From contig NZ_QREV01000010.1 of assembly GCF_003363715.1 (NCBI RefSeq), positions 48,189-112,188 of the forward strand: DNA of 64,000 nt. The letters are read 5' to 3'. Positions 9,715 to 20,628 of the stretch are shown here, piece by piece. The notes beneath the pieces were generated by a model. It was given only the letters and a program-made list of their open reading frames with translations, did no database searches and had not been told where the DNA came from. Numbering within the stretch: position 1 is the first letter of the stretch; the number at the start of each line of letters is the position of its first letter. This DNA is from Parabacteroides acidifaciens (GTDB lineage: Bacteria; Bacteroidota; Bacteroidia; Bacteroidales; Tannerellaceae). Position numbers and translations under genes: made by a program.

Positions 9715-9784
9715 CAAAAACATAAGTATTTGTCGGTGAAAACATAAGTATTTCGACTTCAAGACATAAGTATTTCTTATTTCC
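9697..9784. repeat. 22-bp tandem array with ACATAAGT core, four units
   Basis: Units begin at 9697, 9719, 9741 and 9763, exactly 22 bases apart. The first 13 bases are nearly constant ([A/G]ACATAAGT[G/A]TTT) while the remaining nine vary. A fifth, inverted copy is the left arm of the hairpin at 9669-9686. The array runs into the last codons of the esterase gene on the minus strand. Confidence 0.85.
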
Positions 9785-10583
9785 GGTCGAAAAATTTCTT
9801 GAAGAACATGATCTGATAATCGATCGAGTTTTTCCAATACTCACCGTTATGGGCACCGGGACGGACCAGGAAATCATGGTCGATCTTATACTTCAGGAGT
9901 TTCTTGTGAAAGTCATTATTCACTTCAAAGAAGAAATCGCTGTAACCGCAATCAAAGATAATTGCCAATTCGCCATTCTTGATACGGTCAATCTGGTTGA
10001 TTGCCGTATGGCTATTCCAGACATCCTGGTTGTCGCTCTCATTCCCCAGCTGCTTGCTCATCTCCCAGTTGTTCGGAAACGGACGGATATCGACACCTCC
10101 ACTGGTACTGCCAACAGCCCCGAACACATCTTTATGGCGGAAAGCCAGCCACATGGCTCCATGTCCGCCCATGCTCAAACCGGTAATGGCACGGCCGCTA
10201 CGGTCCTTGACTGTCTGATATTTGGAATCGATATATTTGACCAGTTCCCCGGAAACGAATGTTTCATAACGATACGAAGGATCTTTCGGGCTATCCCAAT
10301 ACCAACTGTTTTTACCATCGGGGCAGACAAATATCAGTCCGTCCCGGTCGGCAATATCTTTCAACTCCGGTTTCATGGAGATCCAGGTTTTCGCATTCCC
10401 GCCATATCCGTGCAACAGGTAGATCACAGGCTTAGGCGACCGGCTATTATCCGGAGAGACGACAACTACCTGGACATTTTTTTTCATCGCATCGCTGTAA
10501 ACAGCCAACGTATCGACAACAGCACCTTTTACTGAAAAAACAACCAGTATAAAAACAGCCAGAAAAGAGAATTTAAGTTTCAT
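9777..10583 (-). CDS. Secreted esterase D-like alpha/beta hydrolase
   Basis: A 268-residue protein with a signal peptide at residues 1-20 (MKLKFSFLAVFILVVFSVKG), so it acts in the periplasm or outside. The Esterase D / acetyl-xylan-esterase fold is shown by VIYLLHGYGGNAKTW, the nucleophile elbow GLSMGGHG with S137, an acid in IFDCGYSDFFF and the histidine H245 in GAHNGEYW. Members of this family cleave feruloyl, acetyl or other short acyl esters from plant glycans; the substrate cannot be read here. It follows the di-haem peroxidase gene by 31 bases and is probably in the same transcript. Confidence 0.85.
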   Translation of the reverse strand: MKLKFSFLAVFILVVFSVKGAVVDTLAVYSDAMKKNVQVVVVSPDNSRSPKPVIYLLHGYGGNAKTWISMKPELKDIADRDGLIFVCPDGKNSWYWDSPKDPSYRYETFVSGELVKYIDSKYQTVKDRSGRAITGLSMGGHGAMWLAFRHKDVFGAVGSTSGGVDIRPFPNNWEMSKQLGNESDNQDVWNSHTAINQIDRIKNGELAIIFDCGYSDFFFEVNNDFHKKLLKYKIDHDFLVRPGAHNGEYWKNSIDYQIMFFKKFFDRK

Positions 10584-10614
10584 GGTTTCAATTTATTAAG
10601 TTATTTATTAAGTC

Positions 10615-11715
10615 CTAACGATAGCCATCGGTCAGCGCCTGCATGAAAGCAACAATGGCAGCCTCTTCCTCCGGGCTAAGCCCCAGATTGCCCAATTCCT
10701 CCCGGTTGACCGTCGCGGCATATTCGGGCGCCGGATAGTCCTCCACATCACGTACGTTATAAAAATGGACAATCTCTTCGAGTGTCTTAAAATAGCCGTT
10801 ATGCCCATAAGGGGCGGTCAAAGCGATATTACGCAAAGTGGGTACACGAAACTTGCCAAATTCCGCACTGTCACCGAGAAAAGCGCCCAACCCCAGGTCC
10901 ATCGTATCCCGCCCTACCGTGTTATAAGGAGGCGAAACATGAAAAAACGGGTTGTCCGGATTGGAAGGGATCCCTAAGTTATCATACGTATGGTCGGTAA
11001 ACAAAACACGTCCGGCACGTTCGTCTTTCTCCAGTACATGACATTCGGCACACATCCCTTTTTCCTTAAACAAAGCCAAACCTTTCTTCTCCTGTTTGGT
11101 AAGTTTGCATTTGCCCTCCAGATAGGCATCATATTTCGAAGTGTAGGGATTGACTTCCACCGAACGCTCGTAGGCAGCCAACGCATCCAATATTTTCGAA
11201 AAGAGAGAATCATCAGACGCTATCTCGCCATAAAGGCGGACAAAATCAGGATAGTAGGCTGTACGGCGAAACTTCCCGACAACCATCCGGCTGTCCTTGT
11301 TACCCATCTCCAACGGATTGATAAAAGGTTGGCCGGCCTGTTCTTCCAAAGAGTTCACACGTCCGTCCCAGAACAAACCGCCGACATATGTTTCATCCTC
11401 GTCATCGTAATACAAGGCGGGGACATACGCCACATATGAACAGGTCATGGCATTCCGGTTGCTGAACAAACCTTGCACGGCCCCCTCCGAAGTGATCCGC
11501 CCATATTTATCGGCAAAGCCTTTAGACGGTTCATGGCAGGTTCCACAAGATTGTCCCGCCGGTTCCGAAAGCGATTCGTCGAAAAAGATTTGTTTTCCCA
11601 AGAGTTCTTTTTCACTTAACGCCGTACGAACTCCGGTAGTACACGAAGAAAGCAACATGGCGATCCCGACCGACCATGCAGCCATTGTTTTTCCATATAC
11701 TACACAACTATTCAT
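10615..11715 (-). CDS. Di-haem cytochrome c peroxidase (CCP/MauG family) lipoprotein
   Basis: A 366-residue periplasmic lipoprotein with a lipobox near residues 21-25 (LLSSC). Two c-haem motifs, CGTCH at 57-61 and CAECH at 222-226, have the usual bacterial CCP spacing of about 165 residues. Conserved FWDGRVNSLEEQAGQP and PTLRNIALTAPYGHNG segments surround the second domain. The family reduces hydrogen peroxide or carries out long-range oxidations on partner proteins. The ATG overlaps the stop of the upstream DUF4250 gene (TAATG), so translation is probably coupled. It is one of three CCP-like proteins in this window. Confidence 0.92.
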   Translation of the reverse strand: MNSCVVYGKTMAAWSVGIAMLLSSCTTGVRTALSEKELLGKQIFFDESLSEPAGQSCGTCHEPSKGFADKYGRITSEGAVQGLFSNRNAMTCSYVAYVPALYYDDEDETYVGGLFWDGRVNSLEEQAGQPFINPLEMGNKDSRMVVGKFRRTAYYPDFVRLYGEIASDDSLFSKILDALAAYERSVEVNPYTSKYDAYLEGKCKLTKQEKKGLALFKEKGMCAECHVLEKDERAGRVLFTDHTYDNLGIPSNPDNPFFHVSPPYNTVGRDTMDLGLGAFLGDSAEFGKFRVPTLRNIALTAPYGHNGYFKTLEEIVHFYNVRDVEDYPAPEYAATVNREELGNLGLSPEEEAAIVAFMQALTDGYR

Positions 11716-11891
11716 TACCAGAACTTATTATTCTCCCGGCTATACTCGAATCCAACGTTTTTCAATTTCTGAACAAGTGTTTCTTTCTTGATATGCATAT
11801 CGTCGCACAATTCATCAAGAGAAGAATAATCATCACGCAGTTTCATATTGATGACGCTAAACAGCATCATCGGATCTTCCGGCAATGTCAT
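11715..11891 (-). CDS. DUF4250 family small protein, 58 residues
   Basis: A short gene reading MTLPEDPMMLFSVINMKLRD and ending NNKFW. It matches my memory of the DUF4250 pattern: an N-terminal LPxDPxMLLSxxNxKLRD followed by a helix-turn-helix-like SLDELCDDMHIKKETLVQKL and an ending YxxxxNxFW. Function is unknown; the second half could bind nucleic acid. It starts three bases after dapA and its TAA overlaps the ATG of the downstream peroxidase, which supports it being a real translated gene rather than a chance frame. Confidence 0.85.
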   Translation of the reverse strand: MTLPEDPMMLFSVINMKLRDDYSSLDELCDDMHIKKETLVQKLKNVGFEYSRENNKFW

Positions 11892-11894
11892 CTT

Positions 11895-12788
11895 TTAGCA
11901 CTTTATACTAAGTTGGTTCAATACGTCACGGATCTTTTCAAATGTCGTAATACGGGTCGGAACCAATGGCAAACGCAACTTGTTTTCGATAAAGCCCATT
12001 GCATTCAGCATACTCTTCGCCCCTGCCGGATTACCGTCTACAAACAAAAGGTTGAACAACTCCGTAAAACTATGGTGAATCGTACGGGCACTGTTGTAGT
12101 CACCTGCCAATGCCAAGCGTACCATACGGCTAAATTCACGCGGGAAAGCATTCCCGATTACGGAGATCACGCCGACAGCACCCAATGTGATAAGCGGGAA
12201 CGTGATACCGTCGTCACCGGAAATCACGCTGAAGTTAGCCGGCTTGTTCTTGATGATATCATCCATCTGGGTAATATTGCCGGAGGCTTCCTTGACTGCA
12301 ATCACATTCTTAAATTCACGGGCAATGCGGAGAGTCGTTTCGGCCGTCATGTTCACACCCGTACGTCCGGGGACGTTATACAACACGATCGGCAACGTAG
12401 TCGCTTCGGCAATCGCTTTATAGTGCTGGTAGATTCCTTCCTGGGAGGGTTTATTATAATAAGGTACGACAGACAGGATCGCGTCTATACCGTCGAAATT
12501 GTCGTTCTTCAGTTTTTCGACAATCGACCGCGTACAGTTTCCGCCCAGTCCCAACACAATGGGGATGCGACCGCTAACCTTCGTTACTACTAAATCAACT
12601 ATATTCTTCTTTTCTTCTTCTGTAAGTGTAGGGGTTTCCGCAGTGGTACCAAGCACAACCAGATAATCGGTTCCATTCTGCAACTGATAGTCTACAAGCC
12701 TTCCTAACGCTTCGTAGTCAACACTTTCATCTTCTTTAAAGGGAGTGATCAACGCCACACCCATTCCTTTTAAGTTTATGTCTGCCAT
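11895..12788 (-). CDS. dapA: 4-hydroxy-tetrahydrodipicolinate synthase
   Basis: A 297-residue class I aldolase that condenses pyruvate with aspartate semialdehyde in lysine and meso-diaminopimelate synthesis. The Schiff-base lysine is K166 in VIAVKEASG, the catalytic tyrosine is Y137 in VLYNVPGRTG, and the N-terminal GVALITPF and TTAETPTL segments are typical. The start is placed at MADINLKG (12788): the ten extra upstream codons of the longest frame come from an intergenic AATTGACAATTG repeat and are unlikely to be coding. It leads a small operon with DUF4250, a peroxidase and an esterase. Confidence 0.95.
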   Translation of the reverse strand: MADINLKGMGVALITPFKEDESVDYEALGRLVDYQLQNGTDYLVVLGTTAETPTLTEEEKKNIVDLVVTKVSGRIPIVLGLGGNCTRSIVEKLKNDNFDGIDAILSVVPYYNKPSQEGIYQHYKAIAEATTLPIVLYNVPGRTGVNMTAETTLRIAREFKNVIAVKEASGNITQMDDIIKNKPANFSVISGDDGITFPLITLGAVGVISVIGNAFPREFSRMVRLALAGDYNSARTIHHSFTELFNLLFVDGNPAGAKSMLNAMGFIENKLRLPLVPTRITTFEKIRDVLNQLSIKC

Positions 12789-12830
12789 GATTATTAATTG
12801 ACAATTGATAATTGACAATTGATAATTGAA
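12788..12830. repeat. 14-bp-period AATTGACAATTGAT repeat before dapA
   Basis: The leader of dapA contains about two and a half tandem units of AATTGACAATTGAT. The unit is built from overlapping short palindromes (CAATTG, AATT). The same family lies at the ligA start and after the PCMD gene, and a relative is inside cysN. Confidence 0.75.
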
Positions 12831-12862
12831 AGAAAAATAGCAACAATTATCAATCAGCCTTG

Positions 12863-12870
12863 CAAAAATA
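12863..12870 (-). promoter_or_regulatory. Possible -7 box for dapA
   Basis: Minus-strand TATTTTTG fits TAnnTTTG and lies about 75 bases before the dapA ATG, just after the end of the upstream gene. No TTTG -33 box is seen. Confidence 0.35.
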
Positions 12871-12881
12871 AGGAATTTATA

Positions 12882-15491
<2,610 letters not shown>

Positions 15492-15492
15492 A

Positions 15493-16491
15493 TTAATATA
15501 TAAGTTCTACGTTATCGATCCACATCGTATTACCCGGCGAACCGATATAGGCACCGCCATGGCTGGAAGTAAACTGCAGGATCAGATGAGTCGGCATTTC
15601 GTCTTCCTCCGCCCAGCCTATTTCCTGAATCGGGACGCTTTCTCCCCGGCTGTTCAAGGCATACCGTTCTTCCACCTGAATCTGCATATAGGGTTTATAT
15701 TCCGGATGATGGGATATATCTCCATAAAGAATCGGATAAGTAGCGTCGTTCGTCCAGCCGTCTGTGGACTCCGTATAACGCTGCACCATTGTCCCGACAC
15801 GCTTGGCATATATATTCCCTTCCTTATCCTCCCAACGTTTCTGCAAGAAAAGGATGGCGGCGATCGAATCCTGCCCGGCCACCGTCGATTTACGGCTGAA
15901 ACCGGTACTGCGAATACGGTCCTTTTCCGGAGCCAACTTCACCTTATAATCAAAACGCAGGGCTTTCGGCTTCTTGCTAAACGCAACTCCGCTGTTCAAC
16001 ATGGCCTGCGGGTTCTTGGTCCCTTTGATCGGTTCGTGCACTGATCCTAAGAAAAGAGAACCGGCAGCCACGACTTCGATGTCGACCAAACCGAATACTT
16101 TTACGCTCTCCATCCGTGTTTCCAGGCGTGCGCACCATCCGTCACCCCGTTCCTCCGGGAAAACGGAAGTATTGGTCTTAACCACGCCCGCTACTTTAGC
16201 CATCACGTTGGAGTTTGCCCAAGGAGAACCGCCCCGGTTCTTATACGCCGTATTGCCGACGATCGTATCTGTCGGCCCCAGCTCATAAAGGTGCTTCGTG
16301 TTTCCTCCGATAATACCGGATTCATGTATTTCACGAACCACCCACTGGTCCATATCGCCGTAAGTAAACGGGACGACATGCTCCTGTCCTTTGACAAGCG
16401 ATAGCTGACCATTGGCAAGCAACAGGGAACCTATCGCCAATATTTTCAAATATTCAAATCTCATTCTCCTTTTATTACACAAACTATCCAT
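15493..16491 (-). CDS. PCMD-domain secreted protein
   Basis: A 332-residue exported protein. A hydrophobic signal peptide covers about residues 13-30; the start may be at 16491 or at the internal ATG at 16464. The mature part matches the putative carbohydrate metabolism (PCMD) domain pattern, with LRFDYKVKLAPEKDR, WTNDATYPILYGD, and a C-terminal LILQFTSSHGGAYIGSPGN segment followed by MWIDNVELIY. The fold is thought to be a beta-sandwich carbohydrate-binding domain. It begins one base after the sulfotransferase stop and is the last gene of the sulfate-activation operon, so it may bind or display a sulfated product; that is inference. Confidence 0.8.
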   Translation of the reverse strand: MDSLCNKRRMRFEYLKILAIGSLLLANGQLSLVKGQEHVVPFTYGDMDQWVVREIHESGIIGGNTKHLYELGPTDTIVGNTAYKNRGGSPWANSNVMAKVAGVVKTNTSVFPEERGDGWCARLETRMESVKVFGLVDIEVVAAGSLFLGSVHEPIKGTKNPQAMLNSGVAFSKKPKALRFDYKVKLAPEKDRIRSTGFSRKSTVAGQDSIAAILFLQKRWEDKEGNIYAKRVGTMVQRYTESTDGWTNDATYPILYGDISHHPEYKPYMQIQVEERYALNSRGESVPIQEIGWAEEDEMPTHLILQFTSSHGGAYIGSPGNTMWIDNVELIY

Positions 16492-16492
16492 C

Positions 16493-17593
16493 TTATAAAG
16501 AATACCCCCATTCCTTGAGAGCCATTCCCCAGTTTTCCTCTACAAGCTGTACCGTACGGTCGTCATACTTGTATTGGTTCTTTTTATAGCCTTTCTTCTT
16601 ACCGAGATATTTCTCGATATCTGCTTTAGACTCTTCGAATCCGGGGAGGTTTAATTTCTTGTAAATATCCTCCGTCATGGCAAAGGCGTCCTGCTCGAAA
16701 TCCTCGAACTTCACCTCTACCAGGTTTCCTTCAGGTATCAGGTGCTTTTCTTCTTCATATTTATAGAACAAACGGCGATACACTTCGATCAGGTTGCTTT
16801 CGATCTGTTCGTTGGAAATATCCTGCAAGCGAAGCGGCTGTATCGTATTAGTGAAGAAGCTGCGTGTACTTTCGAATACAGTGTACGGATTCCGTTTCAG
16901 GTAAATAAATTTGGCATTGGGGAACATCTCGACCAATGTCTTTACACGTCCCGTATGAGGTGGGTTCTTGCTCAAGAACTGGGTTCCGTGCGTATTCCAG
17001 AGTGAAATCTTGATCAGTTTGAGGAAGGTCTGCTTAAATATTTCCCGCTCATGTTCGCTGATATTATTGAACAGCAGGTAGCGATCACAATATTCTAACA
17101 TGTGTTTCGGGAAAAACCAGAAGTTATAATACGAATAAGGCATCATGTTAGCCAAAGCAAACTCCTCTTCCTGGGGAAGATCCACCTTCAACTCCATATT
17201 ATCGGTCGGACGCTTATCCGGCATCATGAATGACATATTCTTCTTAAAGAAAGGCTGTCCCCAAAGCATCAGGTTCGGGAATACGGTCTGATACGTCGTG
17301 TTATAACCGAAATGCTTATCGCATGAAAAGACATTGTGCATGAATGTCGTCCCGCTGCGCCAATGCCCGAGGATAAATACCGGGTCCATTTCCAGCGGCT
17401 TGTCGGCAATCTTACGATAGCGTGCATTTTCAAACGGTTGCAACGGACTAAGCAGGCGGCAAACGGATTTAGTCAGAAAATACTTCTTACGAAATCCTTT
17501 GTCGATGGTTCTATTGGCTGTCACAGCCTTAAACGTTTTCCAGTCAGCCCCTACCAATGTATTGATCGGTAGCTTGTCAAATTCCAATCCCAT
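16493..17593 (-). CDS. PAPS-dependent sulfotransferase
   Basis: A 366-residue cytosolic or membrane-associated sulfotransferase. The 5'-phosphosulfate-binding loop is ILGHWRSGTTFMHNVF with R79, S80, G81 and T82-T83; the 3'-phosphate site is FIYLKRNPYTVFES near 225-240. It starts three bases after cysN and is plainly part of the operon that makes PAPS. From memory, a sulfotransferase in the same kind of cysteine-pathway cluster of Bacteroides thetaiotaomicron (BT_0416 region) sulfonates cholesterol and other steroids, so a lipid or steroid acceptor is a reasonable guess. Acceptor identity cannot be read from sequence. Confidence 0.88.
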   Translation of the reverse strand: MGLEFDKLPINTLVGADWKTFKAVTANRTIDKGFRKKYFLTKSVCRLLSPLQPFENARYRKIADKPLEMDPVFILGHWRSGTTFMHNVFSCDKHFGYNTTYQTVFPNLMLWGQPFFKKNMSFMMPDKRPTDNMELKVDLPQEEEFALANMMPYSYYNFWFFPKHMLEYCDRYLLFNNISEHEREIFKQTFLKLIKISLWNTHGTQFLSKNPPHTGRVKTLVEMFPNAKFIYLKRNPYTVFESTRSFFTNTIQPLRLQDISNEQIESNLIEVYRRLFYKYEEEKHLIPEGNLVEVKFEDFEQDAFAMTEDIYKKLNLPGFEESKADIEKYLGKKKGYKKNQYKYDDRTVQLVEENWGMALKEWGYSL

Positions 17594-17596
17594 AAT

Positions 17597-19060
17597 TTAT
17601 TTATTTTCTGTTATGTATTTCACAGGAACACCTTGCCGTTCGAGTTCCTGGCAAACAGTACGGATAGCCTCGTAATGCTCGGCCCCGATACCCAATTCCG
17701 GCAGGTTCAGTACGGCCAGTGCATCCTCCGTCACCATATCCCGTGCATCTATGCGGCCGATAATCATACCGACAGCCGATGTGTTGTTCGTGATCGGGTC
17801 GATCAGGATGAAGGCACCAGTCTGTTTATTCTTCTGATACGGATCAAAGAACAGTTCTTTACCGGTCGTAAAGACTACACGTCCGATCTCATTCAATTTC
17901 ATTGGCAAATTCTCCACTGTCAATTGTCCATTGTCAATGGACAGCTGTTCCATCGTATTGACATTCACTTTATAGCGGATGCTGTCCACACGGGCACGTG
18001 TCAGGTTGGTCGTATGTTTGATATAGAACTGTTTGTTGACATCCATCGGTTCCTCGTCCATCCATACCAGCATCGCTTCGAAGTTACGGTCTGCAATCGG
18101 CTGATTATCCGGATGAACCAGCATTTCCCCGCGTGATACGTCGATCTCGTCTTCCAGTGTAATCGTTATGCATTGGGGCGGGAAAGCATATTCCAGTTCA
18201 CCGTCATACGTAACGATACTTTTTACTTTGGAAGTCTTACCCGAAGGTAAAGCCATCACCGTATCGCCCTTGCGCACGATGCCGCTGGAAACTTTTCCGC
18301 AGAAACCGCGGAAATCCAGGTTCGGACGCAAGACATATTGCACCGGATAGCGGAAATCCTCAAAGTTACGGTCCTGGTCGATAGGAACCGTCTCCAGGAA
18401 GTCGAGCAACGACGGGCCTTCATACCAGGGCGTGCGATCGCTCCTGTCCACCACATTATCGCCATCTAAGGCGGAAAGCGGAATATAGGTGATATCCGGG
18501 ATATTCAAGGAAGTCACAAATTCTTTATAATCGGAAACGATCTTATCGAAAATCTGTTTGTCGAAATCGACCAGGTCCATCTTGTTCACCGCCAACACCA
18601 CATGTTTGATGCCTAACAGGGAAACTAAATAGGTATGGCGACGTGTCTGCGTGATCACTCCCGTACGGGCGTCCACCAGGATAATGGCAAGGTTGGCTGT
18701 CGAACCGCCGGTAATCATGTTACGGGTATATTGTTCATGTCCCGGGGTGTCGGCAATAATAAACTTACGGTTATTCGTACTGAAATAGCGGTATGCCACG
18801 TCAATGGTGATTCCCTGTTCGCGTTCGGCTTTCAGTCCGTCCAGCAACAAGGCATAATCGATATGATCGCCTGCATTGCCCATACGCTTGCTATCGCGTT
18901 CGAGGGCATCCAGCTGGTCTTCGTAAATCTTTTTACTGTCAAACAGCAAACGGCCGATCAGCGTCGATTTCCCATCATCCACCGATCCGGCAGTCAGAAA
19001 GCGGAGTAAGTCTTTCTGTTCATCCTTATCCAAAAACTCCTTTATATTTAATGTTGCCAT
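17597..19060 (-). CDS. cysN: Sulfate adenylyltransferase GTPase subunit (CysN)
   Basis: A 487-residue EF-Tu-like GTPase that drives ATP sulfurylase with CysD, giving adenosine phosphosulfate. G1 is GSVDDGKST at 25-33, G3 is [12 protein letters not shown]4 is VNKMDLVD. The start is set at MATLNIKEF, with the TAA of cysD one base upstream. Oddly, residues about 373-385, between NVNTMEQ and ENLPMK, are encoded by a sequence matching the intergenic ATTGTCAATTG repeat family and look like an in-frame insertion in domain 3 relative to E. coli CysN. There is no fused APS kinase domain; cysC is separate. Confidence 0.95.
   Translation of the reverse strand: MATLNIKEFLDKDEQKDLLRFLTAGSVDDGKSTLIGRLLFDSKKIYEDQLDALERDSKRMGNAGDHIDYALLLDGLKAEREQGITIDVAYRYFSTNNRKFIIADTPGHEQYTRNMITGGSTANLAIILVDARTGVITQTRRHTYLVSLLGIKHVVLAVNKMDLVDFDKQIFDKIVSDYKEFVTSLNIPDITYIPLSALDGDNVVDRSDRTPWYEGPSLLDFLETVPIDQDRNFEDFRYPVQYVLRPNLDFRGFCGKVSSGIVRKGDTVMALPSGKTSKVKSIVTYDGELEYAFPPQCITITLEDEIDVSRGEMLVHPDNQPIADRNFEAMLVWMDEEPMDVNKQFYIKHTTNLTRARVDSIRYKVNVNTMEQLSIDNGQLTVENLPMKLNEIGRVVFTTGKELFFDPYQKNKQTGAFILIDPITNNTSAVGMIIGRIDARDMVTEDALAVLNLPELGIGAEHYEAIRTVCQELERQGVPVKYITENK
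17916..17944. repeat. ATTGTCAATTG repeat lying in frame inside cysN
   Basis: Bases 17918-17938 are identical over 21 bases to 15462-15482 in the intergenic repeat after the PCMD gene. The outer bases form a short inverted repeat (CTGTC and GACAG). The insertion keeps the cysN frame open and encodes about [12 protein letters not shown]. Confidence 0.7.
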
Positions 19061-19061
19061 A

Positions 19062-19970
19062 TTAAAAATATCCTTCACGTTTCTTTTGTTCCATACTTGC
19101 ATCCTGGTCGAAGTCGATCACACGGGTCGTGCGTTCGCTCTTCGTGGTGGTCATCATTTCTTCGACAATCTTTTCGATCGTGTCGGCATTGCTTTCCACA
19201 GCACCGGTCAGCGGCCAGCAACCCAATGTACGGAAACGTACCATCCGCATCTTGATCTGATCGCGATATTGTTCCGGCAAGCGGTCATCGTCTGCCATGA
19301 TCAGGTTGCCGTCGATCTCTACGCAGGGGCGTTCCTTGGCGAAATACAATGGTACGATCGGTATGTTTTCCAGACGGATATACTGCCAGATGTCCAGTTC
19401 CGTCCAGTTCGACAACGGGAACACACGGATACTCTCGCCTTTATGCACACGTGCATTATAGATATCCCACAACTCCGGACGCTGGTTCTTCGGGTCCCAC
19501 TGGTGGAACTTGTCGCGGAACGAATAGATACGTTCTTTCGCACGGCTTTTTTCTTCATCACGACGGGCACCGCCGAAAGCGGCATCAAACTTGTATTTAT
19601 CAAGAGCATGCAACAAAGCCTGCGTCTTCATCAAGTCCGTATGTACCTTGCTGCCATGCGTGAAAGGCCCTACACCTGCATGGAAGGCCTCCATATTGGA
19701 TTCGACGATCAGGTTCCATCCGAACTTCTTTGCATAGTCGTCACGGAACTGGATCATCTCCTTGAATTTCCATTTGGAATCGATGTGCATCAATGGGAAA
19801 GGAACCTTTCCCGGATAAAAAGCCTTTTCAGCCAGGCGAACCATGACGGAAGAGTCTTTGCCGATAGAATAAAGCATAACAGGATTCTCAAACTCGGCAG
19901 CAACCTCCCGGATGATGTGGATGGATTCTGCCTCCAACTCCTGTAAATGGCTTAACTTATAATCTGACAT
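19062..19970 (-). CDS. cysD: Sulfate adenylyltransferase catalytic subunit (CysD)
   Basis: A 302-residue PP-loop enzyme that adenylates sulfate. The PP-loop is SIGKDSS at 35-41; [19 protein letters not shown] and [14 protein letters not shown] are typical. Length equals the E. coli protein. It is coupled to cysN by a one-base gap and follows cysC by 30 bases. In this setting APS goes to CysC for PAPS, because an APS or PAPS reductase and sulfite reductase are not present in the window, while a sulfotransferase is. Confidence 0.97.
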   Translation of the reverse strand: MSDYKLSHLQELEAESIHIIREVAAEFENPVMLYSIGKDSSVMVRLAEKAFYPGKVPFPLMHIDSKWKFKEMIQFRDDYAKKFGWNLIVESNMEAFHAGVGPFTHGSKVHTDLMKTQALLHALDKYKFDAAFGGARRDEEKSRAKERIYSFRDKFHQWDPKNQRPELWDIYNARVHKGESIRVFPLSNWTELDIWQYIRLENIPIVPLYFAKERPCVEIDGNLIMADDDRLPEQYRDQIKMRMVRFRTLGCWPLTGAVESNADTIEKIVEEMMTTTKSERTTRVIDFDQDASMEQKKREGYF

Positions 19971-20000
19971 AATTATAGGATTGTTTTGTTTATTTCTTAT

Positions 20001-20618
20001 TTATGATTGTCTTGCGACTGTTACTTTCGGAATGACCAATTCCATCAGCTTACGGACAGAGTCCTGCAAACTCAATACGGACGTATCTAACGTCAGGTCG
20101 GGATGCCCGGGAGCCTCGAACGGTGCGGAAACACCTGTAAAGTCTTTGATCTCACCCCGGCGTGCCTTTGCATACAAGCCTTTGACATCGCGCCGTTCGC
20201 ATTCTTCGATCGGCGTGCTGATATAAACCTCCAGGAAATTCTCTTTTCCGATGATGGATGCCGCCATTTCCCTCAGATCGTTGTTCGGGCTGATAAAAGC
20301 CGCTATGGTTATAATACCCGTATCGATAAAAAGTTTGCTTACTTCGGCTATCCGGCGGATATTCTCCACCCGGTCTTCCGCAGAGAAGCCCAGGTTGTTA
20401 TTGATCCCGCTACGGATATTATCTCCATCCAGGATGCGGCACAACAGACCGCATTTATGCAACTCACGTTCAAGCGCAATAGCAACCGTACTCTTACCGG
20501 AACCACTCAGCCCGGTAAACCAAACCATCACACTGCGCTGCTTCAACAAGCGCTCCTTATCCTCCCTCGTCATCATCTTATCGAAGATAGGATAGATATT
20601 ATTTTGTTTTTCTTCCAT
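20001..20618 (-). CDS. cysC: Adenylylsulfate kinase (CysC)
   Basis: A 205-residue kinase that phosphorylates APS to PAPS. Walker A is GLSGSGKST at 36-44; LDGDNIR, NLGFSAEDRVENIRRIAEV, FISP and the lid LYAKARRGEIKDFTGV all match. The start is the ATG of MEEKQNN at 20618; two codons further upstream would need a TTG. It sits 10 bases after the SLC13 permease and is co-transcribed with cysDN and the sulfotransferase. Confidence 0.96.
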   Translation of the reverse strand: MEEKQNNIYPIFDKMMTREDKERLLKQRSVMVWFTGLSGSGKSTVAIALERELHKCGLLCRILDGDNIRSGINNNLGFSAEDRVENIRRIAEVSKLFIDTGIITIAAFISPNNDLREMAASIIGKENFLEVYISTPIEECERRDVKGLYAKARRGEIKDFTGVSAPFEAPGHPDLTLDTSVLSLQDSVRKLMELVIPKVTVARQS

Positions 20619-20628
20619 TTTCAACTGT

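Noticed and set aside
9697..9784. Possible CRISPR-like short repeats
   Set aside because: The 22-bp period is too short and leaves only nine variable bases between cores.
11676..12593. 305-codon plus-strand frame over dapA and DUF4250
   Set aside because: Antisense to well-supported genes; no recognisable domain.
12789..12818. Longer dapA start
   Set aside because: The extra codons are translated AATTGACAATTG repeat; MADINLKG fits the family N-terminus.
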